Positions 1 through 5,732 of a DNA stretch of 5,917 bases are shown here, one piece after another. The stretch is from NCBI GenBank assembly GCA_021159845.1, contig JAGHDS010000499.1:1-5917 (forward strand). The letters run 5' to 3'. Source of the stretch: Anaerolineae bacterium. GTDB taxonomy: Bacteria > Chloroflexota > Anaerolineae > DUEN01. Each line of letters starts with the position of its first letter. Positions within the stretch are counted from its first letter, which is position 1. The notes beneath the pieces were generated by a model. That model ran no database searches and had not been told where the DNA came from. It worked only from the letters and a program-made list of their open reading frames with translations. The translations under genes and the position numbers were made by a program.

Positions 1-379
1 CATCGCCCAGGAAGTAATTGCCCTCGAAGGTTACCGGGCGAACCTCGCCCAGCGCGGTGCCCACGACGGTCGCCAGCGGCGGGTGCAGGTGCACGATCGC
101 GTTGATCTCCGGCCGTCTGCGGTAGATGGCCAGGTGGAGCTGGTATTCGCTGGATGGTGGGCGCTCCCCGCCACACACCCGGCCGTCCATGTTCAGGCAT
201 ACCAGGTCGGCAGGCGTCAACGCGTCCAACGCTGTGCCCGTAGCCGTGATCCAGAATCGGTCGGAGCCGGGCAACCGGGCGCTGATGTTCCCGCTGATCG
301 CCTTCACCAGGCCGTAGCGCACTGCCCGCTCTCCGATCTCGCAGATCTGCTCTTGCAGGATACGCTCGCTTGTTTCCAT
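1..379 (-). CDS. Class II aldolase/adducin-family protein, N-terminal part (runs off left edge)
   Basis: Reading the minus strand from the ATG at 379 gives 126 codons without a stop, so the C-terminal part is missing. The fold is that of zinc-dependent class II aldolases (L-fuculose-phosphate or L-rhamnulose-phosphate aldolase, ribulose-5-phosphate 4-epimerase), which cleave or epimerise sugar phosphates in the cytoplasm. Visible motifs are the phosphate-loop SGNISAR (residues 29-35), ITATGTAL (44-51), the catalytic Glu in PPSSEYQLH (E78), and the zinc pair in HLHPP (H97 and H99). These match Glu73, His92 and His94 of E. coli FucA; the third zinc histidine would lie beyond the edge. The ATG is chosen because GAGGA stands 7 nt upstream on the minus strand; an in-frame GTG four codons earlier overlaps that site. 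The gene is transcribed divergently from the sugar transporter. The family call is firm, but the substrate cannot be read from this fragment. Confidence 0.9.
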   Translation of the reverse strand, partial: METSERILQEQICEIGERAVRYGLVKAISGNISARLPGSDRFWITATGTALDALTPADLVCLNMDGRVCGGERPPSSEYQLHLAIYRRRPEINAIVHLHPPLATVVGTALGEVRPVTFEGNYFLGD

Positions 380-456
380 CAGGGTCCTCACTCTCGCAAG
401 ATCATAGGCACCCAGGCGGAGTGGCCGCTCCAATCGCCGAAGTCAACGGCGGCCGC

Positions 457-474
457 TTCGCCATGTGTTCGCCA
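457..474. repeat. Direct repeat TTCGCCA x2, 11 bp apart, at the predicted aldolase transcription start
   Basis: TTCGCCA occurs at 457-463 and again at 468-474 (TGGCGAA on the minus strand), so the copies are one helical turn apart. They cover roughly +1 to +18 of the aldolase transcript predicted from the promoter at 481-509. A repressor dimer binding the same face of the helix would suit this arrangement, but a 7-bp repeat can arise by chance. No matching copy was seen near the transporter promoter. Confidence 0.3.
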
Positions 475-480
475 CGGTTC

Positions 481-509
481 ATCGTAACGTAATCAGCATG
501 GGGTGTCAA
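481..509 (-). promoter_or_regulatory. Sigma70-type promoter for the aldolase gene
   Basis: On the minus strand TTGACA (509 to 504, a perfect -35) is followed by a 17-bp spacer and TACGAT (486 to 481, 4 of 6 matches to TATAAT). Transcription would start near 474, giving a leader of about 95 nt before the aldolase ATG at 379. No other good promoter was seen between the IS end and the gene. Confidence 0.7.
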
Positions 510-524
510 TGTTGCTCAGTAAGA

Positions 525-557
525 AGAAACCCGACTTCTCCGGGAAGCCGGGTTTCT
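525..557. repeat. Imperfect inverted repeat (14-bp arms, 5-nt loop), possibly a dispersed intergenic repeat
   Basis: Arms AGAAACCCGACTTC (525-538) and GAAGCCGGGTTTCT (544-557) surround the loop TCCGG. One pair is A/C on the plus strand, which becomes G·U in a minus-strand transcript, so the RNA hairpin would be fully paired in that direction. No T-tract follows on either strand, so it is a poor intrinsic terminator. It lies 15 bp upstream of the aldolase -35 box. The sequence style (AGAAACCCGG...CCGGGTTTCT) resembles small dispersed palindromes of bacterial intergenic regions, but this window holds only one copy. Confidence 0.6.
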
Positions 558-595
558 GTGTCCGTCCGTGCACTCTTGAAATGCGCTCGAACACC

Positions 596-606
596 GTAAT
601 TGTTCA
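596..606 (+). repeat. Left terminal inverted repeat of the IS66-family element
   Basis: GTAATTGTTCA; it pairs with the right end at 2046-2056 with one mismatch at the fifth base. Similarity does not continue clearly further inward. Confidence 0.8.
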
Positions 607-635
607 GAAATCTCCTAGTGTGTTATGGTAGGGGC

Positions 636-2027
636 ATGAGAGCCGAAGAGATCAGGGCCATAATCGAGGAGAACGAGCGGCTGCGTGAGGAAGTGAGCGC
701 ACTGGAGCAAGCGAATGCGGCATTGCAGGAGCGATTGGAGGAAGCACTGGCCCGGATTGCGGAGTTAGAGCGTGGGAAGAGGAAGCCGCCCTCCTTTGTA
801 AAGGCGAATCGTGGGGAGAAGGAGAAGAGGCCACGGCGGAAGCGGGCGGCGAAGCACAATACATCGCGGAAGCGGATGGAGCCGACGCGATATGAGCGGC
901 ATGCGTTGGAGCGGTGTCCGGAGTGTGGGTATCGGTTGAGAGGGGAGAGTATTGATTACACACGAGAGGTGATCGAGATTCCGGAGCCGCAGCCGGTGGA
1001 AGTGGTGGAACACCAGGTGATCAAGCGATGGTGTCCGCGGTGTGGGAGATGGCACAGTCCGAGGTTGGATTTGAGGGGGGAGGTGATTGGGCAGGGGCGG
1101 ATCGGGGTACGGGTAGCGAGTTTGGTGAGCTATCTACGGACGACGATGGGGCTACCGGTACGGAAGGTGCAGAGCTACTTGGAGACGCTGCACGGGTTGC
1201 GGTTGAGTGCGGGAGAGGTGGTGGCGTTAGGCCATGCGGTGGGGGAGCAATTGCGGCCGCAGGTGGCGGCGGTGAAGGGGGTGGTACGGAGGAGTGCGGT
1301 AGTGCATGGGGATGAGACGGGGTGGCGAGAGGATGGGCGGAATGGGTATGTGTGGGCGTTTGTGACGGATGGGGCTGAGGCCGTGCGCTATTTTGAGTTT
1401 GCCTTCAGCCGCAGTCATTTGGTGGCGAAGCAGATCTTAGGGGTCCCCTTTCGGGGATGCCTGGTGACGGATTTCTATGCGGCCTACAATCTGCTTCCTG
1501 GGCTTCATCAGCGATGTTGGGTGCACCTGCTGCGTGATCTGCATCAGCTGAAAGAGGAACATGCAGGGAATGAGGCGGTGCAGGGGTGGGCGAAGGGGGT
1601 GCGAGCGTTATATGATGAGGCGCAGGGATGGCTGGAGGCCCATGTGGAGCCGAGTCAGGAGGAGCGGCGTCGGCAATACGAGTCACTGTACCGACGGTCC
1701 TGCGAGCTGGGGGAGCAGTACGCACAGGTGAAGGATCATCCGTGTCGCACATTGGCCAAGCGGTTGTTGCGGCATCAGGATGAGCTCTTCCAGTTCGTGT
1801 TGGTGCCGGGGATGCCTGCGGACAACAATCTGGCGGAACGGAGCCTGCGACCGTTGGTGGTCCTGCGCAAGATCAGCGGCGGTACCCGTAGCGGCCGGGG
1901 CACGCAGACTCGTATGAGGCTAGCCACCATGTTTCACACGTGGGCCGCTCGCAATCTCAATCCCTTCTTGGAATGCCTCTCCGCTTTGCAACACCCCGCT
2001 GCTGCCCCTGCCCCCGTACCTCCCTAA
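636..2027 (+). CDS. tnpC: IS66-family transposase (TnpC)
   Basis: This 463-residue protein is the DDE transposase that cuts and joins the ends of its own element. In order it shows: a heptad-rich coiled coil (about residues 3-46, LEQANAALQERLEEAL-like); a basic linker rich in Lys/Arg (47-80); a zinc-binding domain with CPECG (C94, C97) and CPRCG (C133, C136); and the catalytic domain. That domain has HGDETGW (D226), LVTDFYAAYN (D279), and ADNNLAERSLRP (E401), all classic IS66 signatures. It ends in a short Ala/Pro tail. The ATG at 636 is preceded by a weak GGTAGGGG; an upstream in-frame TTG at 600 lies inside the terminal repeat and is unlikely. All key residues and the length look intact, so it may be active. 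The first part is strongly G-rich on the plus strand (28 G, 8 C at 1081-1140), whereas the end is C-rich (11 G, 21 C at 1921-1980), unlike the neighbouring genes. Confidence 0.93.
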   Translation: MRAEEIRAIIEENERLREEVSALEQANAALQERLEEALARIAELERGKRKPPSFVKANRGEKEKRPRRKRAAKHNTSRKRMEPTRYERHALERCPECGYRLRGESIDYTREVIEIPEPQPVEVVEHQVIKRWCPRCGRWHSPRLDLRGEVIGQGRIGVRVASLVSYLRTTMGLPVRKVQSYLETLHGLRLSAGEVVALGHAVGEQLRPQVAAVKGVVRRSAVVHGDETGWREDGRNGYVWAFVTDGAEAVRYFEFAFSRSHLVAKQILGVPFRGCLVTDFYAAYNLLPGLHQRCWVHLLRDLHQLKEEHAGNEAVQGWAKGVRALYDEAQGWLEAHVEPSQEERRRQYESLYRRSCELGEQYAQVKDHPCRTLAKRLLRHQDELFQFVLVPGMPADNNLAERSLRPLVVLRKISGGTRSGRGTQTRMRLATMFHTWAARNLNPFLECLSALQHPAAAPAPVPP

Positions 2028-2045
2028 ATCCCTTTACCCTAACGG

Positions 2046-2056
2046 TGAACAGTTAC
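2046..2056 (-). repeat. Right terminal inverted repeat of the IS66-family element
   Basis: TGAACAGTTAC on the plus strand, the complement of GTAACTGTTCA; it matches the left end at 10 of 11 positions. The transposase stop codon is 18 bp inside this end. Confidence 0.8.
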
Positions 2057-2070
2057 TGGCGCACAGACAC

Positions 2071-2099
2071 TTGACTTTTGCGGGACTGGGTGGTAAACT
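2071..2099 (+). promoter_or_regulatory. Sigma70-type promoter for the ABC sugar-transporter genes
   Basis: TTGACT (2071-2076, 5 of 6 matches to the -35 consensus), a 17-bp spacer, and TAAACT (2094-2099, 4 of 6 to the -10). Predicted start is near 2106, about 250 nt before the binding-protein ATG. The -35 box begins 15 bp past the IS right end, so the core promoter is host DNA, but anything that bound upstream of about -50 has been replaced by IS sequence. Confidence 0.65.
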
Positions 2100-2174
2100 T
2101 TTAGTGACTTCGGTTGCGTACCTCAACGTCCTCTCATTGTAGTCTCAACCAGTGGCCGCCAGGAGGCGCGACAA

Positions 2175-2212
2175 AGCCGGTTACGGCACAATTGCCATAA
2201 GAGGGTACGGCT
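2175..2212 (+). promoter_or_regulatory. Nested palindrome in the leader (candidate operator or RNA hairpin)
   Basis: The core TTACGGCACAATTGCCATAA (2181-2200) is a 20-bp imperfect palindrome: 7 of 8 arm positions pair around a CAAT centre. It is enclosed by AGCCG (2175-2179) and CGGCT (2208-2212). It lies about 70-107 nt downstream of the predicted start. As DNA it has the size of a LacI- or GntR-type operator; as RNA it would form a stem with an internal loop. Confidence 0.35.
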
Positions 2213-2330
2213 CAAACATACATCTGTCGCTGATAAATGCACGGTCTGTTGATGGAGGTCATGTCTTCATGCGACAGAGTGACAGGCTTTCTGGATGGTC
2301 AGGCCAAGTTGGTCGTACAGATTTCCGTGT

Positions 2331-2349
2331 TTCCCCTAAAAAGGAGGGA
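2331..2349 (+). promoter_or_regulatory. Shine-Dalgarno site of the binding-protein gene inside a possible masking hairpin
   Basis: AAGGAGGG (2341-2348) ends 7 nt before the ATG at 2356 and is a near-ideal ribosome-binding site; it decides that start. The pyrimidine stretch TTCCCCT (2331-2337) can pair with AGGAGGGA (2342-2349) across an AAAA loop. This forms seven pairs, including one G·U, with a single bulged A. If it forms, ribosome access would be reduced. Confidence 0.5.
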
Positions 2350-2355
2350 TGTACC

Positions 2356-3732
2356 ATGTCTAAGCTCCTAGGTAAGAAGCTCTCGCGTCGTGATTTCCTC
2401 CGAGCGAGCGCGGCGGTCACCGGGATGTCATTGTTAGCGGCCTGTGCTCCAGCCACACCGGGCGCGGCGCCGGCAGCGCCGGCTGAGAAGGAAGAGGCGG
2501 CGAAGCCGGCTGAGGAAAAGAAACTGACGATCGAGTTCTGGGATCCGAGCACGCCTCAGAGCGCCTGGGGCGAAAGCAAGAAGAAGATCGTTGAAGACTA
2601 CAACGCTCAGAGCAAAGACGTCCACGTCGAGATGATCTACAAGCCCACGACCGGCCAGACGCAGATGTCTGAGGCTCTGCTGACAGCCATCGCAGCGGGC
2701 ACGCCTCCCGACACAGCCTACTTTGATCGCTTTATCGTCCCAACATGGGCTGCTGAGAATTCCCTGACGGACCTGACCGATCTGGCCAAGGCCTCAGGTA
2801 TCAAGGAGGAGGATTACTTCCCCTTCGCGTGGAAGGAGGCATCAGGTTGGAAGAATCGCCTTTGGGCGCTGCCACATGATACTGACGATCGGGCAGTGTA
2901 CATCAATGTGGCGAAGGCCAAGGAAGCTGGTCTGGATGTGGACAACCCGCCCAAATACATTGACGAGTTTGACCAGTGGGCCGAGGCGCTGTACGAGAAA
3001 GAAGGTCCTCGGCTGAAGATAGCAGGGTTCATCCCGTGGCTGCATCAGGGTTGGATCTACTCCTACGGCTTCACCTGGAACGGCAAATTCTTCGACGATG
3101 AGAAGCAGCAGGTCACGGCGAATGATCCTCGGATTGTCGCTGCCTGTGATTGGATGGCCTCCTACGCTAAGAAGTATGACATCTCGACGATCGATTCCTT
3201 CTCACAAGCATTCGGTCAACAAGCCCAAGACCCCTTCATTATGGGCCAGGTGGCGATGGACTATGATGGTGACTGGCGTATTACCTCGCTACAGGAACGC
3301 TATGCGCCTGACATGGAGTACATGGTTATCCCCATGCCTTACCCGAAGGACGGCGGGCGCGTCGCCACCTGGGCGGGTGGCTGGTCACTGGTGATCCCAC
3401 GCGGTGCCAAGCATGTCCAGGAAGGGTGGGATTTCATTAGCTTCTTCACCAACGTAGACAACATGCTGAAGTTCTGCCTCGAGACATCCCACATCCCAAC
3501 CCGAGTCGAATCCGCGAAGGATCCTCGCTTCCGGAAGAACAAGTGGCACGCGGTCTTTATGGACTTGCTGCCCATCGCGGACACCCGACCGCCGTTGCCC
3601 ATCGGGCAATTCCTGTGGACGGCCCTCGCAGAGGCTCGCGATCTGATCATCCACCTGCAGAAGACACCACAGGAGGCGCTGGATGATGTGACCAAGCGAG
3701 CAAACGAAGAGATGAAGAAATATCTGGAGTGA
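2356..3732 (+). CDS. ABC transporter substrate-binding lipoprotein, extracellular solute-binding protein family 1 (sugar type)
   Basis: This 458-residue protein should capture a sugar or oligosaccharide outside the membrane and pass it to the permeases encoded downstream. The N-terminus shows a twin-arginine motif SRRDFLRAS (R11, R12), a short hydrophobic stretch, and the lipobox LLAAC with C30 as the likely lipidated residue. An Ala/Pro/Glu/Lys tether follows to about residue 56. The mature domain starts KKLTIEFWDPST and carries family features: AIAAGTPPD (111-119), LWALPHDTDDRAVYIN (169-184), IMGQVAMDYDGDW (295-307), and GGWSLVIPRGAK (341-352). Tryptophans at 229, 233, 241, 306, 339 and 343 are candidates for sugar stacking, as in MalE-like proteins. 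The start is set by AAGGAGGG and by the signal sequence; the frame stays open upstream to a GTG at 2152, which would bury the signal. It is the first gene of the transporter unit, and a strong hairpin separates it from the permeases. The actual ligand is unknown; the mannosidase downstream hints at a mannose-containing glycan. Confidence 0.93.
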   Translation: MSKLLGKKLSRRDFLRASAAVTGMSLLAACAPATPGAAPAAPAEKEEAAKPAEEKKLTIEFWDPSTPQSAWGESKKKIVEDYNAQSKDVHVEMIYKPTTGQTQMSEALLTAIAAGTPPDTAYFDRFIVPTWAAENSLTDLTDLAKASGIKEEDYFPFAWKEASGWKNRLWALPHDTDDRAVYINVAKAKEAGLDVDNPPKYIDEFDQWAEALYEKEGPRLKIAGFIPWLHQGWIYSYGFTWNGKFFDDEKQQVTANDPRIVAACDWMASYAKKYDISTIDSFSQAFGQQAQDPFIMGQVAMDYDGDWRITSLQERYAPDMEYMVIPMPYPKDGGRVATWAGGWSLVIPRGAKHVQEGWDFISFFTNVDNMLKFCLETSHIPTRVESAKDPRFRKNKWHAVFMDLLPIADTRPPLPIGQFLWTALAEARDLIIHLQKTPQEALDDVTKRANEEMKKYLE

Positions 3733-3752
3733 TGGGGATTTTGATCACCACG

Positions 3753-3781
3753 ATCAGGGGGGGACGGTGTCCCCCCCTGAT
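3753..3781 (+). terminator. Perfect 13-bp hairpin between binding protein and permease genes (leaky terminator or mRNA-stabilising element)
   Basis: ATCAGGGGGGGAC (3753-3765) and GTCCCCCCCTGAT (3769-3781) pair perfectly around a GGT loop. The following bases are GTCTAAAAAGAGGGG, with no T-tract, so full intrinsic termination is unlikely. Hairpins in this place, after the first gene of sugar ABC operons, commonly protect the upstream message from 3' decay or cause partial read-through. Either effect would give more binding protein than permease. That role is an inference from position. Confidence 0.75.
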
Positions 3782-3806
3782 GTCTAAAAAGAGGGGCTGA
3801 AGCGAC

Positions 3807-4724
3807 ATGGGTCTCAATGTACGTGTTTTGTTAAGCACGCAACGGCGGCGCAATACGGTTAACGGTCTCCTGTTTGCCGCGCCGTGGATCATCGGGCTAC
3901 TGGCTTTCTACGCCTACCCCATCGTCATGTCATTGTATTACAGCTTCACGGAATACAGCATTCTGCAAGCCCCCAAGTGGACAGGGTTGCAGAACTACAT
4001 CAAGCTCTTCACAAATGACGAAAAGTTTTACAAGAGCGTTTATAACACGCTTTACTTCTCCGTATTCGCTTTGCCTCTGGGGATTATTTTTGGCGTAGGA
4101 CTGGCATTGCTGTTGAATATGAAAGTAAAGGGGATGTCCATCTATCGGACGATCTATTTCTTGCCCGTGCTGGTCCCGGATGTGGCTCTTGGCGTTTTGT
4201 GGCTCTGGGTTTTCAACGCTCAGTTAGGTATCGCAAATGTGCTACTTTGGAAGCTCTTCCACGTCGTCGGACCAGGATGGTTGACAGACCCGGCCTGGTC
4301 CAAACCCTCGGTGATTATCATATCCCTCTGGGGAGTGGGACAAGCGGTGGTGATTTATCTGGCAGGGCTCCAGGACGTTCCTCAGGAGTTATATGACGCG
4401 GCTGAGGTAGATGGGGCAAACGTTTGGCAAAAGACTATCCATGTGACCATCCCTATGATCACCCCCGTCATCCTCTTCAACCTGATCATCGGCCTCATCG
4501 GAGCCTTCCAGTATTTCACCACGCCTTATGTCATCACCACCGGCGATGGACGTCCGGCCCTATCGCTGATGTTCTACGCTATGTACTTATACCAAAATGC
4601 TTTTGTCCTTTATAAGATGGGATACGCGTCCGCCATGGCATGGGTGCTGTTCATCGTAGCTGTGGTGAGCGCCTATGCGCTCTTCCGTTCCTCGGCACGC
4701 TGGGTGTATTACGGCGGCGAGTAA
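3807..4724 (+). CDS. ABC sugar transporter permease, MalF/UgpA-like
   Basis: This 305-residue integral membrane protein should form half of the translocation channel. Hydrophobic segments are visible at about 19-46, 82-104, 113-136, 167-188, 219-240 and 273-295, the six-helix plan of the MalF/UgpA branch without the large extra periplasmic domain of E. coli MalF. The cytoplasmic EAA loop that contacts the ATPase is present: VPQELYDAAEVDGANVWQ (191-208), with E194 and G203, continuing to IP at 215-216. The start ATG follows GAGGGG by 10 nt. The gene begins 25 bp after the intergenic hairpin and is followed, after 62 bp, by the second permease. The N-terminus is short and basic (TQRRR), in line with a cytoplasmic N-end. 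Family is clear; substrate is not readable from the permease. Confidence 0.94.
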   Translation: MGLNVRVLLSTQRRRNTVNGLLFAAPWIIGLLAFYAYPIVMSLYYSFTEYSILQAPKWTGLQNYIKLFTNDEKFYKSVYNTLYFSVFALPLGIIFGVGLALLLNMKVKGMSIYRTIYFLPVLVPDVALGVLWLWVFNAQLGIANVLLWKLFHVVGPGWLTDPAWSKPSVIIISLWGVGQAVVIYLAGLQDVPQELYDAAEVDGANVWQKTIHVTIPMITPVILFNLIIGLIGAFQYFTTPYVITTGDGRPALSLMFYAMYLYQNAFVLYKMGYASAMAWVLFIVAVVSAYALFRSSARWVYYGGE

Positions 4725-4786
4725 TTTCCATCAGATTCATCTTTTTAGGAAGCACCGAGGACTATCTGCATGTAAGGAGGCATTGC

Positions 4787-5683
4787 ATGGACGGGGAAAC
4801 GATGGCATCTCGGGTGTCCTATATAGCTACAGCCACAAAACGGGCTCGCCGCCAACGCATTCGCAAGCTTACTCGCGAGCTGTTCGGACACCTCTTGCTA
4901 TTACCTCTCTCCATAGTTTACATGATTCCATTCTTCTGGATGCTATCCACAGCACTGAAAACCGACCAACAGGTGATGGCCTGGCCCCCTGTATGGATTC
5001 CCCACCCCATCGCGTGGGATAACTTTCCAAAAGCAATCCAGTTCTTTCCTTTCTGGCTGTTCCTGAAGAACACCCTTATCATCGCCGTATTCGGCGTGAT
5101 CGGCATCGTGATCTCCAGCTCGCTGGTAGCCTATAGCCTGGCACGCATCCACTGGCCGGGCCGCGATATTCTCTTCGGTATTACGGTGGCCACGATGATG
5201 CTGCCTTACCATGTGACCATGATCCCTCTCTTCATCGTCTTCAAGAATCTGGGCTGGATCAATACCTTCCTGCCGCTGATCGTCCCAGCCTGGTTCGGCG
5301 GAGCTTTCTACATCTTTCTCTTGCGACAGTTCTTCATGACCATTCCGCAAGAACTCTCGGACGCGGCGCGCATCGACGGCGCCAGCGAGCTTCGATCCTA
5401 TCTCCAAATCGTCTTACCATTGGCTAAACCGGCACTGGCTACGGTAGCCCTATTTGAGTTCCTGGGCCGCTGGAGAGACTTCTTGGGCCCCCTGATCTAC
5501 CTCCAGGATCAGAAGAAATACACGATCTCGCTAGGCCTTTCCTACTTCCGCCTAGAACATGGCACGGAATGGCAGTTGTTGATGGCTGCATCTCTAACTC
5601 TGACTATCCCAATCATCATCCTTTTCTTCTTTACCCAACGTACCTTCATCCAAGGGATTACACTGACGGGGATCAAAGGGTAA
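4787..5683 (+). CDS. ABC sugar transporter permease, MalG/UgpE-like
   Basis: This 298-residue protein is the partner channel subunit. A basic N-terminus (KRARRQRIRKLTR, 18-30) precedes the first membrane helix (about 33-55). Further hydrophobic segments lie near 95-118, 128-152, 160-180, 211-228 and 264-283. The EAA loop reads IPQELSDAARIDGASELR (186-203), with E189 and G198, and continues to LP at 210-211; it should dock on the ATPase. The C-terminus FIQGITLTGIKG is the standard ending of MalG-type permeases. The ATG at 4787 is chosen because AAGGAGG (4774-4780) lies 6 nt upstream; the frame is open further back into the end of permease 1, but that part has no family character. A second in-frame ATG at 4802 is possible but further from the ribosome site. 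No ATP-binding subunit follows, so it must be supplied from elsewhere. Confidence 0.94.
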   Translation: MDGETMASRVSYIATATKRARRQRIRKLTRELFGHLLLLPLSIVYMIPFFWMLSTALKTDQQVMAWPPVWIPHPIAWDNFPKAIQFFPFWLFLKNTLIIAVFGVIGIVISSSLVAYSLARIHWPGRDILFGITVATMMLPYHVTMIPLFIVFKNLGWINTFLPLIVPAWFGGAFYIFLLRQFFMTIPQELSDAARIDGASELRSYLQIVLPLAKPALATVALFEFLGRWRDFLGPLIYLQDQKKYTISLGLSYFRLEHGTEWQLLMAASLTLTIPIIILFFFTQRTFIQGITLTGIKG

Positions 5684-5701
5684 CCAATCTCAGCTCAAAC
5701 A

Positions 5702-5732
5702 GGGGCGTGCCCTCCGATCGAGGGCACGCCCC
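5702..5732 (+). terminator. Perfect 13-bp GC-rich hairpin after permease 2 (probable terminator or partial terminator)
   Basis: GGGGCGTGCCCTC (5702-5714) and GAGGGCACGCCCC (5720-5732) pair perfectly around CGATC. Downstream is ATTCTGCGTTTT, so the only T-run (5741-5744) comes 8 nt after the stem, which is weak for intrinsic termination. It starts 18 bp after the permease stop. The mannosidase start is 71 bp further on and no clear promoter was seen between them, so read-through into the mannosidase gene is plausible. Confidence 0.65.

Larger units (their letters stand above)
596..2056 (+). mobile_element. IS66-family insertion sequence, single-ORF (ISBst12-like) type, about 1461 bp
   Basis: The element is bounded by inverted repeats GTAATTGTTCA (596-606) and TGAACAGTTAC (2046-2056), matching at 10 of 11 positions. 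Both ends begin with GTAA, as is typical for IS66. Inside is one transposase gene of IS66 TnpC type; the accessory tnpA and tnpB genes are absent, as in the ISBst12 subgroup. The family usually makes 8-bp target duplications, but the flanks here (CGAACACC left, TGGCGCAC right) do not match. The insertion may therefore be old, or one end may have been exchanged by recombination. It sits between two divergently transcribed sugar-metabolism units, ending 14 bp before the transporter -35 box. Confidence 0.88.
2106..2355 (+). promoter_or_regulatory. Long structured 5' leader of the transporter transcript
   Basis: About 250 nt lie between the predicted transcription start and the binding-protein ATG, with no convincing gene. 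Inverted repeats are seen: a nested element at 2175-2212; TCTGTCGC (2223-2230) facing GCGACAGA (2271-2278); a six-pair stem 2252-2257/2265-2270 directly next to the latter; and a hairpin over the Shine-Dalgarno site (2331-2349). I could not match it to a known riboswitch class by eye. It may be a regulatory leader, or simply a long untranslated region with chance pairings. Confidence 0.4.

Noticed and set aside
83..487. Forward open frame of 134 codons
   Set aside because: It overlaps the aldolase gene antisense, whose minus-strand translation matches family motifs; the forward product has no recognisable features.
600..629. Possible transposase promoter TTGTTC/TATGGT inside the left IS end
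   Set aside because: The -35 matches only 3 of 6, spacing is 18 bp, and transcription would start almost at the ATG; too weak to annotate.
600..635. TTG start at 600 for the transposase
   Set aside because: It lies within the terminal inverted repeat and adds residues without family character; the ATG at 636 begins the coiled coil expected of IS66 TnpC.
1028..1315. Gly-rich forward open frame inside the transposase
   Set aside because: It is a shifted-frame shadow created by the G-rich coding sequence; no ribosome site, and the frame of the transposase is intact across it.
2152..2355. In-frame GTG-started extension (68 residues) of the binding protein
   Set aside because: The strong AAGGAGGG site and the Tat/lipobox signal both place the start at 2356; the extension would bury the signal and has no ribosome site of its own that fits a protein start.
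4640..4786. Upstream extension of permease 2 overlapping permease 1
   Set aside because: The product of this stretch lacks membrane-protein character, and AAGGAGG at 4774-4780 directs the ATG at 4787.
4943..5407. Minus-strand open frame of 154 codons
   Set aside because: Antisense shadow of permease 2; the polar, low-complexity product has no recognisable domain.
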